DNA from: Thermobrachium celere DSM 8682
Lineage (GTDB): Bacteria > Bacillota > Clostridia > Clostridiales > Caloramatoraceae
NCBI RefSeq assembly: GCF_000430995.1
Contig: NZ_HF952022.1
Coordinates: 76,655-140,654, forward strand
Reading direction: 5' to 3'
DNA: 64,000 bases
Both the position numbers and the translations under genes were made by a program. Shown piece after piece: positions 45,871 through 54,858 of the stretch; position 1 is the first letter of the stretch; each line of letters opens with the position of its first letter. The notes under the pieces were generated by a model. That model did not search any database and had not been told where the DNA came from. It saw nothing but the letters and a program-made list of their open reading frames with translations.

Positions 45871-45960
45871 GGTTCTTTATGGGTTGTTCTTGTAATATTA
45901 TTTACTATAATATATAATTAAATTTAAAGAAAATTAAGAAAAATGAAGAGGGGTGTTATT

Positions 45961-46125
45961 ATGGTGGGCAGGGGCAGCAAGGTTGTCAGCTTGAAGCTGT
46001 GGAGACTTAAGCGTAAGTACAGGGGGGTAATCAATTTTTTCCAGTTTATTAAGAATCTATTTATAAGAAAAGATCGAAGTAACAAAGGGCAAGATATAAA
46101 TTTTAAGAAACCTGTAAATAATTAA
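45961..46125 (+). CDS. Small basic protein (54 residues), unknown
   Basis: ATG at 45961 follows AGAGGGGTG with good spacing. The product is strongly basic (MVGRGSKVVSLKLWRLKRKYRG at the start) with one amphipathic or weakly hydrophobic stretch VINFFQFIKNLFI. It could be a nucleic-acid- or membrane-associated peptide. No family recognised; being short, it may not be a gene, though the ribosome binding site supports it. Confidence 0.5.
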   Translation: MVGRGSKVVSLKLWRLKRKYRGVINFFQFIKNLFIRKDRSNKGQDINFKKPVNN

Positions 46126-46229
46126 GTTTGTTTAAAATGTACAAACTATTCATATATCTTTGCCATACTAAAAAATACTTAAAAATTATAAAATAATAAA
46201 AAAAGAAAAGATACTTGAGGGGGAATAGT

Positions 46230-47339
46230 ATGGCAAAGGTTGTATTAAAAAACATTTACAAAATTTATCCAGGCAATGTAGCTGCGGTTAAAGATGTTAA
46301 TTTAGATATTGAAGATAAAGAATTTATAGTTCTAGTTGGACCATCAGGATGTGGAAAGTCAACTACACTTAGAATGATTGCAGGTCTAGAAGAAATATCA
46401 TCAGGTGAGTTATATATTGGAGATAAGCTTTGCAACGATGTTCCACCAAAGGATAGAGATATAGCGATGGTTTTCCAAAACTATGCACTTTATCCTCACA
46501 TGACTGTATATGAAAATATGGCATTTGGACTTAAATTAAGAAAGGTACCAAAGGATGAAATAGATAGAAAGGTTAGAGAAGCTGCTAGAATACTTGATAT
46601 AGAACATTTACTTGAAAGAAAGCCAAAGGCATTATCAGGTGGACAAAGACAAAGAGTTGCTCTAGGTAGAGCAATAGTTAGAGAGCCAAAGGTATTCTTA
46701 ATGGACGAACCATTATCAAACCTTGATGCTAAACTTAGAGTTCAAATGAGAACAGAAATATTAAAACTTCACAAGAGATTAAATACAACATTCATATATG
46801 TTACACATGACCAAACAGAAGCAATGACAATGGGAACAAGAATAGTTGTTATGAAGGATGGAGTTGTTCAACAAGTAGATACTCCAAGGAGAATTTATGA
46901 TCATCCAGCAAATATGTTCGTTGCAGGATTCATTGGAAGCCCACAAATGAACTTTATAAATAGCAAGATAGTTGAAGAAGGCGGAAACTTATTTGTTGTA
47001 TTTGGTTCAACAAAACTTCCAATACCAGAAGATAAGGCTAAGGTAGTAAGAGAAAAGGGATATGTAGGTAAGGAAGTTGTATTTGGTATAAGACCAGAGC
47101 ATATTGATGATAGTACAGACTTCCTAACTGAGTTTAAAGATAGTATAATAGAAGCAAAGGTTGAAGTTATGGAACATATGGGTTCAGAAACATACTTATA
47201 TTTAGTATGTGAAGACAACAATATAGTTGCAAGAGTTGAACCAACAACTAAAGCTAAAGTTGATGCTAATGTTAAGGTTGCTGTTAACATGAATAAGATG
47301 CATTTATTTGATAAAGAAACAGAAAAAGCTATATTATAA
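46230..47339 (+). CDS. Sugar ABC transporter ATP-binding protein, MsmX/UgpC/MalK type
   Basis: 369 residues. Walker [11 protein letters not shown]-loop [12 protein letters not shown], signature [14 protein letters not shown], Walker [12 protein letters not shown] and switch His VTHDQ, followed by the C-terminal OB/TOBE regulatory domain ([10 protein letters not shown]) that marks the CUT1 family. No permease or binding-protein gene is nearby, so it is likely a shared ATPase serving several carbohydrate importers, as MsmX does in Bacillus. The start is ATG at 46230, after GAGGGGGAA. Two regulator genes follow closely. Confidence 0.92.
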   Translation: MAKVVLKNIYKIYPGNVAAVKDVNLDIEDKEFIVLVGPSGCGKSTTLRMIAGLEEISSGELYIGDKLCNDVPPKDRDIAMVFQNYALYPHMTVYENMAFGLKLRKVPKDEIDRKVREAARILDIEHLLERKPKALSGGQRQRVALGRAIVREPKVFLMDEPLSNLDAKLRVQMRTEILKLHKRLNTTFIYVTHDQTEAMTMGTRIVVMKDGVVQQVDTPRRIYDHPANMFVAGFIGSPQMNFINSKIVEEGGNLFVVFGSTKLPIPEDKAKVVREKGYVGKEVVFGIRPEHIDDSTDFLTEFKDSIIEAKVEVMEHMGSETYLYLVCEDNNIVARVEPTTKAKVDANVKVAVNMNKMHLFDKETEKAIL

Positions 47340-47352
47340 GGAGAGGGTTAGG

Positions 47353-48279
47353 ATGGCATTCTGCGATAATATAAAAACAGCATTGAAGGTTAATGTCTCA
47401 CTTTATGATTTAAATGGAAATTTGATTGAAGGAGATAATTTAGGATTTAGGTTTGTTGATGAAGTAGAGTTTATAGATGGATTTACCTATATCAATTTAT
47501 CAAAATATATTTTAGTTATTTCTAAAATAATATCGCAGGATGCTATAGGTTTAGTTAAGATGCTTATTATGTCTAGTTTAGAAGAGGCTGCAGGAGTAAT
47601 GCAGCCTCTTGAATATATTTTAAAGAATGATGTTTCTAAGGAAAGCTTAAAGGGGCGTTTTGTTGATTATAGTGTATTATACATAAAATCTAAAAACTAT
47701 ATACAAGATTTATTAGAAAGTATATATGAATCTACAGAGACAAGTATTGTGGAAGATGATGAAGGCATATACATAGTTAAGGTTGTTGAGGATTTAGAAC
47801 AGGAGGCCCAGTCTATTATAGATGGAGTATCCCAAGAGACCGGATCAAGTTTAATAATAGGTGCAAGCAGGAGGGTTTGTGCAGGATATACAATTAAAGA
47901 TGCAGCAGAACATGCAAAGGCAGCAGCAAGTTTAGCTAACCTATTAGGATTTAAAGAAGGATTTTATCATATTGATAAGATGTTAATGTATGGTATACTA
48001 TATTCTTGTAATGATAAAGATGTAGAATTTTATATGAACGGTGGCTTTAGTGGTTTTTATGATGTTATTAAAGATAAAGAGCTTTTAGATACTGCAGAGG
48101 AACTATTTAAATGTCATTTAAATGTTAGTGAAGCTTCTAGGAAGCTTTATTTACATAGAAATACTTTGTTATATAGGCTTGAAAAAATAAAAAATTTGAC
48201 AGGATTAGATATTAAAAAATTTGAAGAAGCTGTTATTTTTAGAACTGTTGTTGCACTTTATAAATTAAAAAGGAGATAG
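47353..48279 (+). CDS. CdaR/PucR-type transcriptional regulator
   Basis: 308 residues. A GGDEF-like CdaR domain (SSLIIGASRRVCAGYTIKDAAEHAKAAASLANLLG, about 190-225) is followed by the PucR-type C-terminal helix-turn-helix (LNVSEASRKLYLHRNTLLYRLEKIKNLTG, about 255-285). The N-terminal ligand region is unusual and not recognised as the sugar-diacid domain. It starts 13 bases after the ABC ATPase, which implies co-transcription and suggests carbohydrate-linked control. Confidence 0.86.
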   Translation: MAFCDNIKTALKVNVSLYDLNGNLIEGDNLGFRFVDEVEFIDGFTYINLSKYILVISKIISQDAIGLVKMLIMSSLEEAAGVMQPLEYILKNDVSKESLKGRFVDYSVLYIKSKNYIQDLLESIYESTETSIVEDDEGIYIVKVVEDLEQEAQSIIDGVSQETGSSLIIGASRRVCAGYTIKDAAEHAKAAASLANLLGFKEGFYHIDKMLMYGILYSCNDKDVEFYMNGGFSGFYDVIKDKELLDTAEELFKCHLNVSEASRKLYLHRNTLLYRLEKIKNLTGLDIKKFEEAVIFRTVVALYKLKRR

Positions 48280-48284
48280 GGAAT

Positions 48285-49301
48285 ATGGTTACGATTAAAG
48301 AGGTAGCTGAAAAGGCTGGAGTCTCTCCCTCAACTGTTTCAAGAGTAATTTCTGATAGTCCAAGAATTAGTGAAGAAACAAAGGAAAGAGTAAGAAAGGT
48401 AATGAAGGAGTTAGGATATCATCCTAATGCTATAGCAAGAAGTCTTGTAAGTAGAACTACAAATACTATAGGAATTGTTATGCCAAGAGCTGCAGATGAA
48501 GTATTTTTAAACCCATTCTTTCCAGAGGCCTTAAGAGGTATTGCAAAATGTACACATCAAGAAGGATATTGTATGCTAATAACTACAGGAAATACTGATG
48601 AAGAGCAACTTGAGTCATTAAAAACTGTTGTTAATGGTGGAAGAGTAGATGGGCTTATTTTAATGTATTCAAAAATAAATGATCCTATATTGAAGGCAGT
48701 AAAAAAAATGCATGTACCATTTGTTATGATAGGTAGACCGCCTAAGAAGGAAGATTTGGATTTTGTTGATAACGACAATGTAGAGGCAGCATTTAATGCT
48801 ACTGAATACTTAATTAGAATGGGTCATAGAAGAATTGGATTAATTAATGGTTCTTTAAATCTAGTTGTTTCAATCGATAGATTTGAAGGATATAAAAGGG
48901 CACTTAAAAAATACAATATAGACATAGATGAATCTATTATAACCTCTAGTGAGTTTGTACAAGAAGGCGGATACGAAGGAATGAAAAAGATACTAAAGAG
49001 TCCTAAACCACCAACGGCTATAATTACAACAGATGATTTAATGGCATTTGGTGCTATTAAAGCTGCTAAAGATATGGGAGTTAAGATTCCACAAGACATT
49101 TCTATTATGAGTTTCAATAATATTCCTCTTTCTGAATTTGCCACTCCACCACTGACTTCTGTTGAAATTAATGCATATACTTTAGGTTATGAGGCAGCAA
49201 AGATTGTTATTGATAAGCTTAAGGGAAGATGTAGTGAAACAGTAAGTAAAGTATTAAAAACACACATAATACATAGGCAATCAATAGTAGAAAATAGATA
49301 G
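48285..49301 (+). CDS. LacI-family transcriptional regulator
   Basis: 338 residues. N-terminal LacI helix-turn-helix (VTIKEVAEKAGVSPSTVSRVISDS) and hinge, then a periplasmic-binding-protein-like ligand domain (IGIVMPRAADEV, FEGYKRALKKY, PTAIITTDDLMAFGAIKAAKD). It starts five bases after the CdaR-like gene, and so belongs to the ATPase-CdaR-LacI unit. A CcpA-like role is possible, but the sequence alone does not separate CcpA from a local sugar repressor. Confidence 0.9.
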   Translation: MVTIKEVAEKAGVSPSTVSRVISDSPRISEETKERVRKVMKELGYHPNAIARSLVSRTTNTIGIVMPRAADEVFLNPFFPEALRGIAKCTHQEGYCMLITTGNTDEEQLESLKTVVNGGRVDGLILMYSKINDPILKAVKKMHVPFVMIGRPPKKEDLDFVDNDNVEAAFNATEYLIRMGHRRIGLINGSLNLVVSIDRFEGYKRALKKYNIDIDESIITSSEFVQEGGYEGMKKILKSPKPPTAIITTDDLMAFGAIKAAKDMGVKIPQDISIMSFNNIPLSEFATPPLTSVEINAYTLGYEAAKIVIDKLKGRCSETVSKVLKTHIIHRQSIVENR

Positions 49302-49339
49302 ACTAAGGGGGAAACCCGTTATTTTTAGAAGGTGGTAAA

Positions 49340-50044
49340 ATGAATATAAATTTATATCCTGATGTTTCAAGTATAAAAGAGGAGAATTTAAAGGGAAATA
49401 CAGTAGTTGTAATAGATGTTTTAAGGGCTACATCAGTAATTACAACTGCTCTTTATAATGGATGTTTGGAGGTTGTACCTGTACTTGAGGTTCATGAGGC
49501 ATTATCATTAAAAGGTGAGAATGTAATTTTAGGAGGAGAAAGAAAAGGGCTAAAAATTGAAGGGTTTGATTTTTCTAACTCTCCTCTTGAATACACAAAG
49601 GATAAGGTTGAAGGTAAAAGGCTTATATTTACTACAACCAATGGAACAAAGGCTATTGTAAGATCTAGATATTCAGATGAAATTTTTATAGGATGTATGT
49701 TGAATGCCAAGTTCTTAGCTGATTATATAGTAAAGCTTGGTAAGGATATTAGTATAGTTTGTGCAGGAACAAATGGAATATTTTCTATGGATGATTTTTT
49801 ATGTGCAGGTAAAATTATCTATGAAATAAATAAATTAACAAAGGTTAATATGTCAGATTTTTCTTCATTAGCATATTTGACTTATATAAAAAATAAAGAC
49901 AATGTTTTTGATTATTTAAAATATGCAAGTCATTATAGATACATGTTGTCCATTGGATTAGAGGAGGATATTAAATATTGTTTTCAAGAGGATATTTTAG
50001 ATACAATACCATATTATAAAGATGGAAAAATAAAAAGAATATAA
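49340..50044 (+). CDS. comB: 2-phosphosulfolactate phosphatase family protein
   Basis: 234 residues of the ComB family: VVVIDVLRATSVITTALYNG at the N-terminus, ILGGERKGLKIEGFDFSNSPLEY, LIFTTTNGTKAI and IVCAGTNGIFSMDDFLCAG. In archaea ComB works in coenzyme M synthesis; in Clostridia the natural substrate is not established. ATG follows AGAAGGTGG. It is the last gene before a terminator and probably reads on from the LacI gene (38-base gap). Confidence 0.88.
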   Translation: MNINLYPDVSSIKEENLKGNTVVVIDVLRATSVITTALYNGCLEVVPVLEVHEALSLKGENVILGGERKGLKIEGFDFSNSPLEYTKDKVEGKRLIFTTTNGTKAIVRSRYSDEIFIGCMLNAKFLADYIVKLGKDISIVCAGTNGIFSMDDFLCAGKIIYEINKLTKVNMSDFSSLAYLTYIKNKDNVFDYLKYASHYRYMLSIGLEEDIKYCFQEDILDTIPYYKDGKIKRI

Positions 50045-50045
50045 A

Positions 50046-50087
50046 AATCCCCCTTAGCGTTAGGGTATGCTAAGAGGGTTTTTTTAT
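50046..50087. terminator. Terminator comB / RlmI-like
   Basis: CCCCCTTAGC (50049-50058) and GCTAAGAGGG (50069-50078) with one mismatch, followed by seven T. Confidence 0.78.
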
Positions 50088-51256
50088 ATTACTTGAAGTA
50101 TCATAAACTTTAGATATAAAGTTTCGTCAGAATTAAATAGAACTGGATGGTCCTTTGATTGATTTCTGTATTCAACAAGTCTTAAGGTTCGTTTTGCGTC
50201 CTTTGCTGCATCCATTACAACTTCCATAAATAGTTCAGGATACATAAAATGTGAACAAGAACAGGTTACTAAAAATCCTCCTTCTTTAATCATTTTAAGT
50301 GCACGTAGATTTATTTCCTTATAACCTCTAATTGCTCCTTCAACTGCTGAACGTGACTTTGTAAATGCTGGAGGGTCCAATATAACTACATCGTATTTAC
50401 GGCCTTCCTTTGCCCAAGTTTTTAAAACATCAAAGGCGTTATGTGCTTCAAATTTACATACGTTTTCAAGTCCATTGAGTTTAGCATTTCTTCTTGCAAA
50501 TTCAACAGCGTGTTCAGAAACATCTATACCTAATACGCTTTTTGCGCCAAAATATCCTGCATGAAGTGAGAAAGAACCTGTATGACAAAAACAGTCAAGT
50601 ACATCTGCATCCTTAACAATATCCTTGATAGCACGTCTATTTTCTTTTTGATCTAGGAAATAGCCTGTTTTTTGGCCATTTTCAACATCAACATAAAATT
50701 TAACACCGTTTTCTTCTGTTATTATTGTGGTGTCAAAAGGTTCGGTTAAAAAACCTTTGCATTGCTCTAAGCCTTCAAGTTCTCTAACAGGAACGTCACT
50801 TCTTTCATATATGCCTTTGGGGTTTAGTACTTCCTTTAATACCTTTACTATGGTATCCTTCCACTTTTCAATTCCAAGTGATAAAAATTGAACTACTAAG
50901 TAGTCACTGAACTTATCCACTATAAGAGCAGGAAGAAAGTCTGCCTCCCCGAATACAACTCTACATGAATTTGTTTCAATAACCTTCTGTCTGTAATTCC
51001 ATGCATCAATTATCCTTTTTCTAAAAAATTCTTCGTTTATTTCCTCATCCTTATTTCTTGTCATAATTCTAATAGTTATTTGAGATTTTGGATTTATGTA
51101 GCCCTTTCCTATAAATTTTCCTTTATAGTTGTATACTTCTACTATATCACCAGGTTCGTAACTTCCTTCAATGTTTTCAATTTCGTTTTTAAAAACCCAT
51201 GGATGTCCATCTTCAACCCTAAGTCCTTTTTTATATCCTAGAAAAACTTTTGCCAT
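50084..51256 (-). CDS. RlmI-like 23S rRNA (cytosine-5) methyltransferase
   Basis: 390-residue class I SAM-dependent methyltransferase of the RlmI/YwbD family. An N-terminal PUA domain (about 1-75, GHPWVFKNEIENIEGSYEPGD) is followed by an RNase H-like EEHEE region and the Rossmann domain with SAM motif VLDCFCHTGSFSLHAGYFGA and catalytic-loop VVILDPPAFTKSR. RlmI methylates C1962 of 23S rRNA in E. coli; equivalence here is inferred. ATG at 51256 follows GGAGG. It is three bases from the PilZ gene's end on the same strand. Confidence 0.9.
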   Translation of the reverse strand: MAKVFLGYKKGLRVEDGHPWVFKNEIENIEGSYEPGDIVEVYNYKGKFIGKGYINPKSQITIRIMTRNKDEEINEEFFRKRIIDAWNYRQKVIETNSCRVVFGEADFLPALIVDKFSDYLVVQFLSLGIEKWKDTIVKVLKEVLNPKGIYERSDVPVRELEGLEQCKGFLTEPFDTTIITEENGVKFYVDVENGQKTGYFLDQKENRRAIKDIVKDADVLDCFCHTGSFSLHAGYFGAKSVLGIDVSEHAVEFARRNAKLNGLENVCKFEAHNAFDVLKTWAKEGRKYDVVILDPPAFTKSRSAVEGAIRGYKEINLRALKMIKEGGFLVTCSCSHFMYPELFMEVVMDAAKDAKRTLRLVEYRNQSKDHPVLFNSDETLYLKFMILQVI

Positions 51257-51258
51257 AT

Positions 51259-51618
51259 CTAAACCTCCATGTTATTTGTGTGTTTTGTTATATATGTTCT
51301 TATTTTGTGTATATCTTCTAAATTCAATGCAATAAATTCACCGCCACAGAAGAAAAATCCATTTGAGCTTTTATTCCATCTAACCTTGACTAAGGCTCTA
51401 AAGGGTAGGTGATCTTCTATTCTAAGGAAAAATGTAATAAATGCATCCTTTGGTATAAAAAAATTTGATTTAAGAGCTATACCTGCTTCTGATATATCTA
51501 CGGTATATAGTTTACAGTTATCAGAAAATAGTCTTTTTTCATTGTTATATATAACTGTAGGATAAAGTATTTCGCAATCGAATTTAACTCTTTTGTACCT
51601 TCTTTTTTCAACAACCAC
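51259..51618 (-). CDS. PilZ-domain c-di-GMP receptor protein
   Basis: 119-residue single PilZ domain. The c-di-GMP-binding residues are present: RRYKR (Arg6 and Arg10) near the N-terminus and VDISEAGIAL (D-x-S-x-x-G). The start chosen is GTG at 51618, five bases after GGGAGGAG; a longer frame from a TTG at 51648 reads through that site. It probably shares a transcript with the RlmI-like gene. Its output partner is unknown. Confidence 0.87.
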   Translation of the reverse strand: MVVEKRRYKRVKFDCEILYPTVIYNNEKRLFSDNCKLYTVDISEAGIALKSNFFIPKDAFITFFLRIEDHLPFRALVKVRWNKSSNGFFFCGGEFIALNLEDIHKIRTYITKHTNNMEV

Positions 51619-51729
51619 CCTATCTCCTCCCTTAAAGTTATTATACAAAAAATTTACTTAAATTAACACATTATTTTTTACATTATTAATTCATATATGC
51701 AAAAAATAAAATCAAAGGAGGTGTTTTGA

Positions 51730-52068
51730 ATGTTACAGGCAGATTATATGCAAAGGCTACTACTTATAGCTTTAGCTAATATAGGTATAGTTATTGTAAG
51801 TTTTTTCATATTTTCTTTTGTTTTTTCGGGTGAGTGGAGACATAAGATATGGGAAAGGTACATTAGCTCATTTGCTAAATTTGTTGTTTATATATTTATA
51901 GTTAGTCTAGTCATAAATGTTTTAACTGCATGGGCTGTATATATGTTACAGCTTGATAGATATATAAATGTAATAGTACCTATGGTACAATCGTTAATAA
52001 TAGGATTTGTTGCAGCGTGTGTTCCAAGACGTGGAGTATCATATAAAAGATATGGGGAGAAACAGTGA
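51730..52068 (+). CDS. Hypothetical small membrane protein
   Basis: 112 residues with three hydrophobic segments (LLLIALANIGIVIVSFFIFSF, FVVYIFIVSLVINVLTAWAVYM, VPMVQSLIIGFVAACVP) and basic loops (GEWRHKIWERY; C-terminal RRGVSYKRYGEKQ). ATG at 51730 follows AAAGGAGGTG. Not recognised. Divergent from the PilZ gene. Confidence 0.68.
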   Translation: MLQADYMQRLLLIALANIGIVIVSFFIFSFVFSGEWRHKIWERYISSFAKFVVYIFIVSLVINVLTAWAVYMLQLDRYINVIVPMVQSLIIGFVAACVPRRGVSYKRYGEKQ

Positions 52069-52122
52069 TTATGTATAGGTGCCTAAAATTTAGGGCACCT
52101 ATTAATTTGTTTTAAAAAACAG

Positions 52123-52151
52123 TTGCATTATTTTAAAATAGGTGATATAAT
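52123..52151 (+). promoter_or_regulatory. Promoter of the first tRNA-Pro gene
   Basis: TTGCAT (52123-52128), 17-base spacer, TATAAT (52146-52151), 13 bases before the tRNA. Confidence 0.75.
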
Positions 52152-52163
52152 AATACATGTCAT

Positions 52164-52239
52164 CGGGGTGTGGCGCAGATGGGAGCGCGCGTGGTTTGGG
52201 ACCATGAGGTCGCAGGTTCAATCCCTGTCACCCCGACCA
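52164..52239 (+). tRNA. tRNA-Pro (anticodon TGG)
   Basis: 76 bases including encoded CCA. Acceptor CGGGGTG/CACCCCG, D-arm GCGC...GCGC, anticodon stem CGTGG/CCATG with loop TTTGGGA, T-arm with GGTTCAATCC, discriminator A. A hairpin terminator follows (AAGGGCTGC...GCAGCCCTT, about 52240-52266). Confidence 0.95.
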
Positions 52240-52268
52240 AAGGGCTGCAAATTGCAGCCCTTTTTTAT
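52240..52268 (+). terminator. Terminator of the first tRNA-Pro gene
   Basis: AAGGGCTGCAA and TTGCAGCCCTT followed by TTTTATTTT. Confidence 0.85.
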
Positions 52269-52375
52269 TTTGTATTTTAATTTGTTGTAGGTTGAGCATA
52301 TTTTCAAAATTATATTAAGGTGCTATAATTAATGTAAATAGACTAAATTATAGAAAATATTATAGTATTTTACTT

Positions 52376-52451
52376 CGGGGCGTAGCGCAGATGGGAGCGC
52401 GTGTGGTTCGGGACCATAAGGTCGCAGGTTCAAGTCCTGTCGCCCCGACCA
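52376..52451 (+). tRNA. tRNA-Pro (anticodon CGG)
   Basis: 76 bases with encoded CCA. Acceptor CGGGGCG/CGCCCCG, anticodon stem TGTGG/CCATA (one G-T pair), loop TTCGGGA, discriminator A. Body nearly identical to the two TGG genes, so it derives from the same ancestor. Confidence 0.95.
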
Positions 52452-52477
52452 AAAAAATAATCCCCAAATGATGGGGA

Positions 52478-52975
52478 TTAATTCTTTTGTGTTTGTAAAT
52501 TAGGTATACTCTTTTTTACTTGTTTATCTATAAGGTCGCAAGCATGTCCCATAGGACAAACTTGACACCAGCTTCTTGGTTTAAATAGTATTCCAAGTAT
52601 TATACCGACAAGGAGAGATAATGACATAAATCTAAAAAGTGCAAAACCTATTTTAGTTATGTTTCCTTTTGTATGAATCATGGCAAATGTAAGCATTGAG
52701 ATCATAATTAAAAGAAGGATGTTCTTTGCTGTTTTGCTTCTTAAGAATGAAGGAAGAGTATTATTTAAAGATACATATTTTAAGAATTTACCTAGAAGGG
52801 AACCCCTAGGACAGTATTTTGAGCAGTGGATTTTTCCTCTTCCTCTTAAAGCATGATACATAGGTGCTGTCATACATACTATACCGAATAAACCAAATAT
52901 AGGTTTAATTGCTGCAACTATAAGGAATGTTACTAATATAATCCAAGACCAATTTTGGTGGCTCTTCTTATTCAT
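52478..52975 (-). CDS. 4Fe-4S ferredoxin-like membrane protein (NapH/YccM-like)
   Basis: 165 residues. Several membrane helices and two cysteine clusters, HCSKYCPRGSLLGKF and SWCQVCPMGHACDLI, of the form found in NapH/NosR-type polyferredoxins, but with only five cysteines in the two clusters instead of full CxxCxxCxxxCP motifs, so the number of clusters is unclear. The start is ATG at 52975, after GGAGGTGA; the longer frame from 52990 overlaps this site. It lies between tRNA-Pro copies two and three on the opposite strand. Confidence 0.72.
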   Translation of the reverse strand: MNKKSHQNWSWIILVTFLIVAAIKPIFGLFGIVCMTAPMYHALRGRGKIHCSKYCPRGSLLGKFLKYVSLNNTLPSFLRSKTAKNILLLIMISMLTFAMIHTKGNITKIGFALFRFMSLSLLVGIILGILFKPRSWCQVCPMGHACDLIDKQVKKSIPNLQTQKN

Positions 52976-53102
52976 GCAGGTCACCTCCATAGAGATAATT
53001 TACATAGAATAATATACCCTATAGGGGTATATAAGTCAATAGATTAAGTTAAAATAGTAAAATTGAAAAGATTATGAAAATATTTTTTTTATAAATTAGG
53101 TA

Positions 53103-53131
53103 TTGCCAAAGTTAAAAAAATGATATATAAT
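53103..53131 (+). promoter_or_regulatory. Promoter of the third tRNA-Pro gene
   Basis: TTGCCA (53103-53108), 17-base spacer, TATAAT (53126-53131), 13 bases before the tRNA. Confidence 0.72.
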
Positions 53132-53143
53132 AAAGTATGTCAT

Positions 53144-53219
53144 CGGGGTGTGGCGCAGATGGGAGCGCGCGTGGTTTGGGACCATGAGGTCGCAGGTTCA
53201 ATCCCTGTCACCCCGACCA
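53144..53219 (+). tRNA. tRNA-Pro (anticodon TGG), second copy
   Basis: Identical over its 76 bases to the tRNA at 52164-52239, with the same upstream TGTCAT and a nearly identical downstream terminator (one base different in the loop), so it is a segmental duplicate. Confidence 0.95.
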
Positions 53220-53246
53220 AAAGGGCTGCGAATTGCAGCCCTTTTT
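53220..53246 (+). terminator. Terminator of the third tRNA-Pro gene
   Basis: AAGGGCTGC and GCAGCCCTT around GAATT, followed by TTTATTTTG. Confidence 0.85.
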
Positions 53247-53257
53247 ATTTTGTTATA

Positions 53258-53291
53258 TAAAAAGCTCAATCTTAAAGATTGAGCTTTTTAT
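53258..53291 (-). terminator. Terminator of murC
   Basis: AAAAGCTCAATCTT (53260-53273) and AAGATTGAGCTTTTT (53275-53289), directly downstream of the murC stop on the minus strand. Confidence 0.82.
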
Positions 53292-54661
53292 CTTTGTAAA
53301 AATTCTTCACCTATTTTGTATACATCTCCTGCACCCATTGTAATTACAACATCACCTTCGGAAAGATTTTCTTCTATATACTTAATTATATCTTCAAAAT
53401 CCTTTATATATATTACATCAACTCCGTTTTTTTCTATAGCTTCAGCTAACATTTTGGAGCTTACAAGGCCTAGGTCTTTTTCTCTTGCAGCATATATATC
53501 AGTTAAAATTAGCTTATCCACTCCATTGAATGCCTTTGAGAATTCATCAAACAATGTTAAAGTTCTTGTATATGTGTGGGGTTGGAATATACAATATAGT
53601 TTTTTATGTGGATAGTTTAGAGCAGCTTGTATTGTAGCTTTAATTTCAGTTGGATGATGGGCATAATCGTCTATTACAGTTATGCCATTTTTAGTTCCTT
53701 TTTTTTCAAATCTTCTATGAGTACCTGTAAACTCATGTAGACTATCCTTAACTACATCAAAGTCAATTCCAAGGGATATAGAACAGCATATTGAAGCTAA
53801 TGAATTTAATATATTATGTTTACCTGGTACATTTAATTTTATTGTTCCTAGCATTTTATCATTTAGTAATACATCAAATTCAGCACATCCTTTTGAATCA
53901 AACTTAATGTTTACTGCTCTTACATCTCCTTCGTTAAAACCGTATGATAGTGTTTTTACTTGAGCTGAGTCTAATATTTGTTTTACCCTTTCATCTTCAG
54001 CGTATCCGATTAAAACTCCATCCTTTGATATATTTTTAGAGAATTTTATAAAAGTATCATAAATTTCATTTATATCTTTATAGTAGTCAAGATGATCTGC
54101 ATCGATATTTAATATTATTCCTATTTTAGGATAGAAATTTAGGAAACTACCTTTATATTCACAAGCTTCTGTAATAAAATATTCACTATTTCCTATCTTT
54201 AAATTACCACCTATAGCATCAAGTTCTCCACCTATCATTATTGTAGGATCTAGATGGGCTCTATATAAAATCAAAGAAATCATTGATGTTGTTGTTGTTT
54301 TACCATGTGTTCCTGAAACAGCAATGCTGTTTTTGTAGTGTTTCATAACTAGTCCAAGGAATTCGGCTCTATCCATAATAGGTATATTTCTTCTTATTGC
54401 TTCTTGTAACTCAGGATTATCCTTAGGAATAGCTGCAGTATATACAACAAGTTGTTGGTTAGTTATATTTGCTTCAGAATGGCCAATGTATATAGTTGCT
54501 CCTTTTTGTTTAAGCTTATCTGTAAGTTTTGATGCACTTCTATCGGAACCTGTTACAATACAGCCCTCATTTAACATAATTTCAGCAAGTGCACTCATGC
54601 TTATTCCACCGATACCTATAAAATGTATTTTATTAATCTTTTCATCTAATACCTTTATCAT
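53288..54661 (-). CDS. murC: UDP-N-acetylmuramate--L-alanine ligase
   Basis: Adds L-Ala to UDP-MurNAc, the first step of the peptidoglycan stem peptide. 457 residues from the ATG at 54661, after AGGAGTGATAG; a longer frame from 54721 has no such site. Mur ligase features: HFIGIGGISMSALA at the N-terminus, ATP loop SGTHGKTTT (GTHGKTT at 117-123), ITEACEYKGSFL, IDADHLDYY and the C-terminal DDYAHHPTEI. Divergent from purR. Confidence 0.95.
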   Translation of the reverse strand: MIKVLDEKINKIHFIGIGGISMSALAEIMLNEGCIVTGSDRSASKLTDKLKQKGATIYIGHSEANITNQQLVVYTAAIPKDNPELQEAIRRNIPIMDRAEFLGLVMKHYKNSIAVSGTHGKTTTTSMISLILYRAHLDPTIMIGGELDAIGGNLKIGNSEYFITEACEYKGSFLNFYPKIGIILNIDADHLDYYKDINEIYDTFIKFSKNISKDGVLIGYAEDERVKQILDSAQVKTLSYGFNEGDVRAVNIKFDSKGCAEFDVLLNDKMLGTIKLNVPGKHNILNSLASICCSISLGIDFDVVKDSLHEFTGTHRRFEKKGTKNGITVIDDYAHHPTEIKATIQAALNYPHKKLYCIFQPHTYTRTLTLFDEFSKAFNGVDKLILTDIYAAREKDLGLVSSKMLAEAIEKNGVDVIYIKDFEDIIKYIEENLSEGDVVITMGAGDVYKIGEEFLQR

Positions 54662-54858
54662 GCTATCACTCCTGAACATATTTATAATGATTATTGACAA
54701 AAAGATTATAACATAATACAAATAAAGAATGAATTATTATAATTTATTGAAATAATTTTTTAAATAATCTACAATTAACTTAAAACCAAAATTATAGCAA
54801 TTCACTTAAAAATATATGTATAAAATAAAAAAATAATGACAAAAATATAAAAGAATGG

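Noticed and set aside
49302-49339. Terminator between the LacI gene and comB (GGGGGAAACCC then TTATTTTTAG)
   Set aside because: The stem is only three or four pairs, too weak to call.
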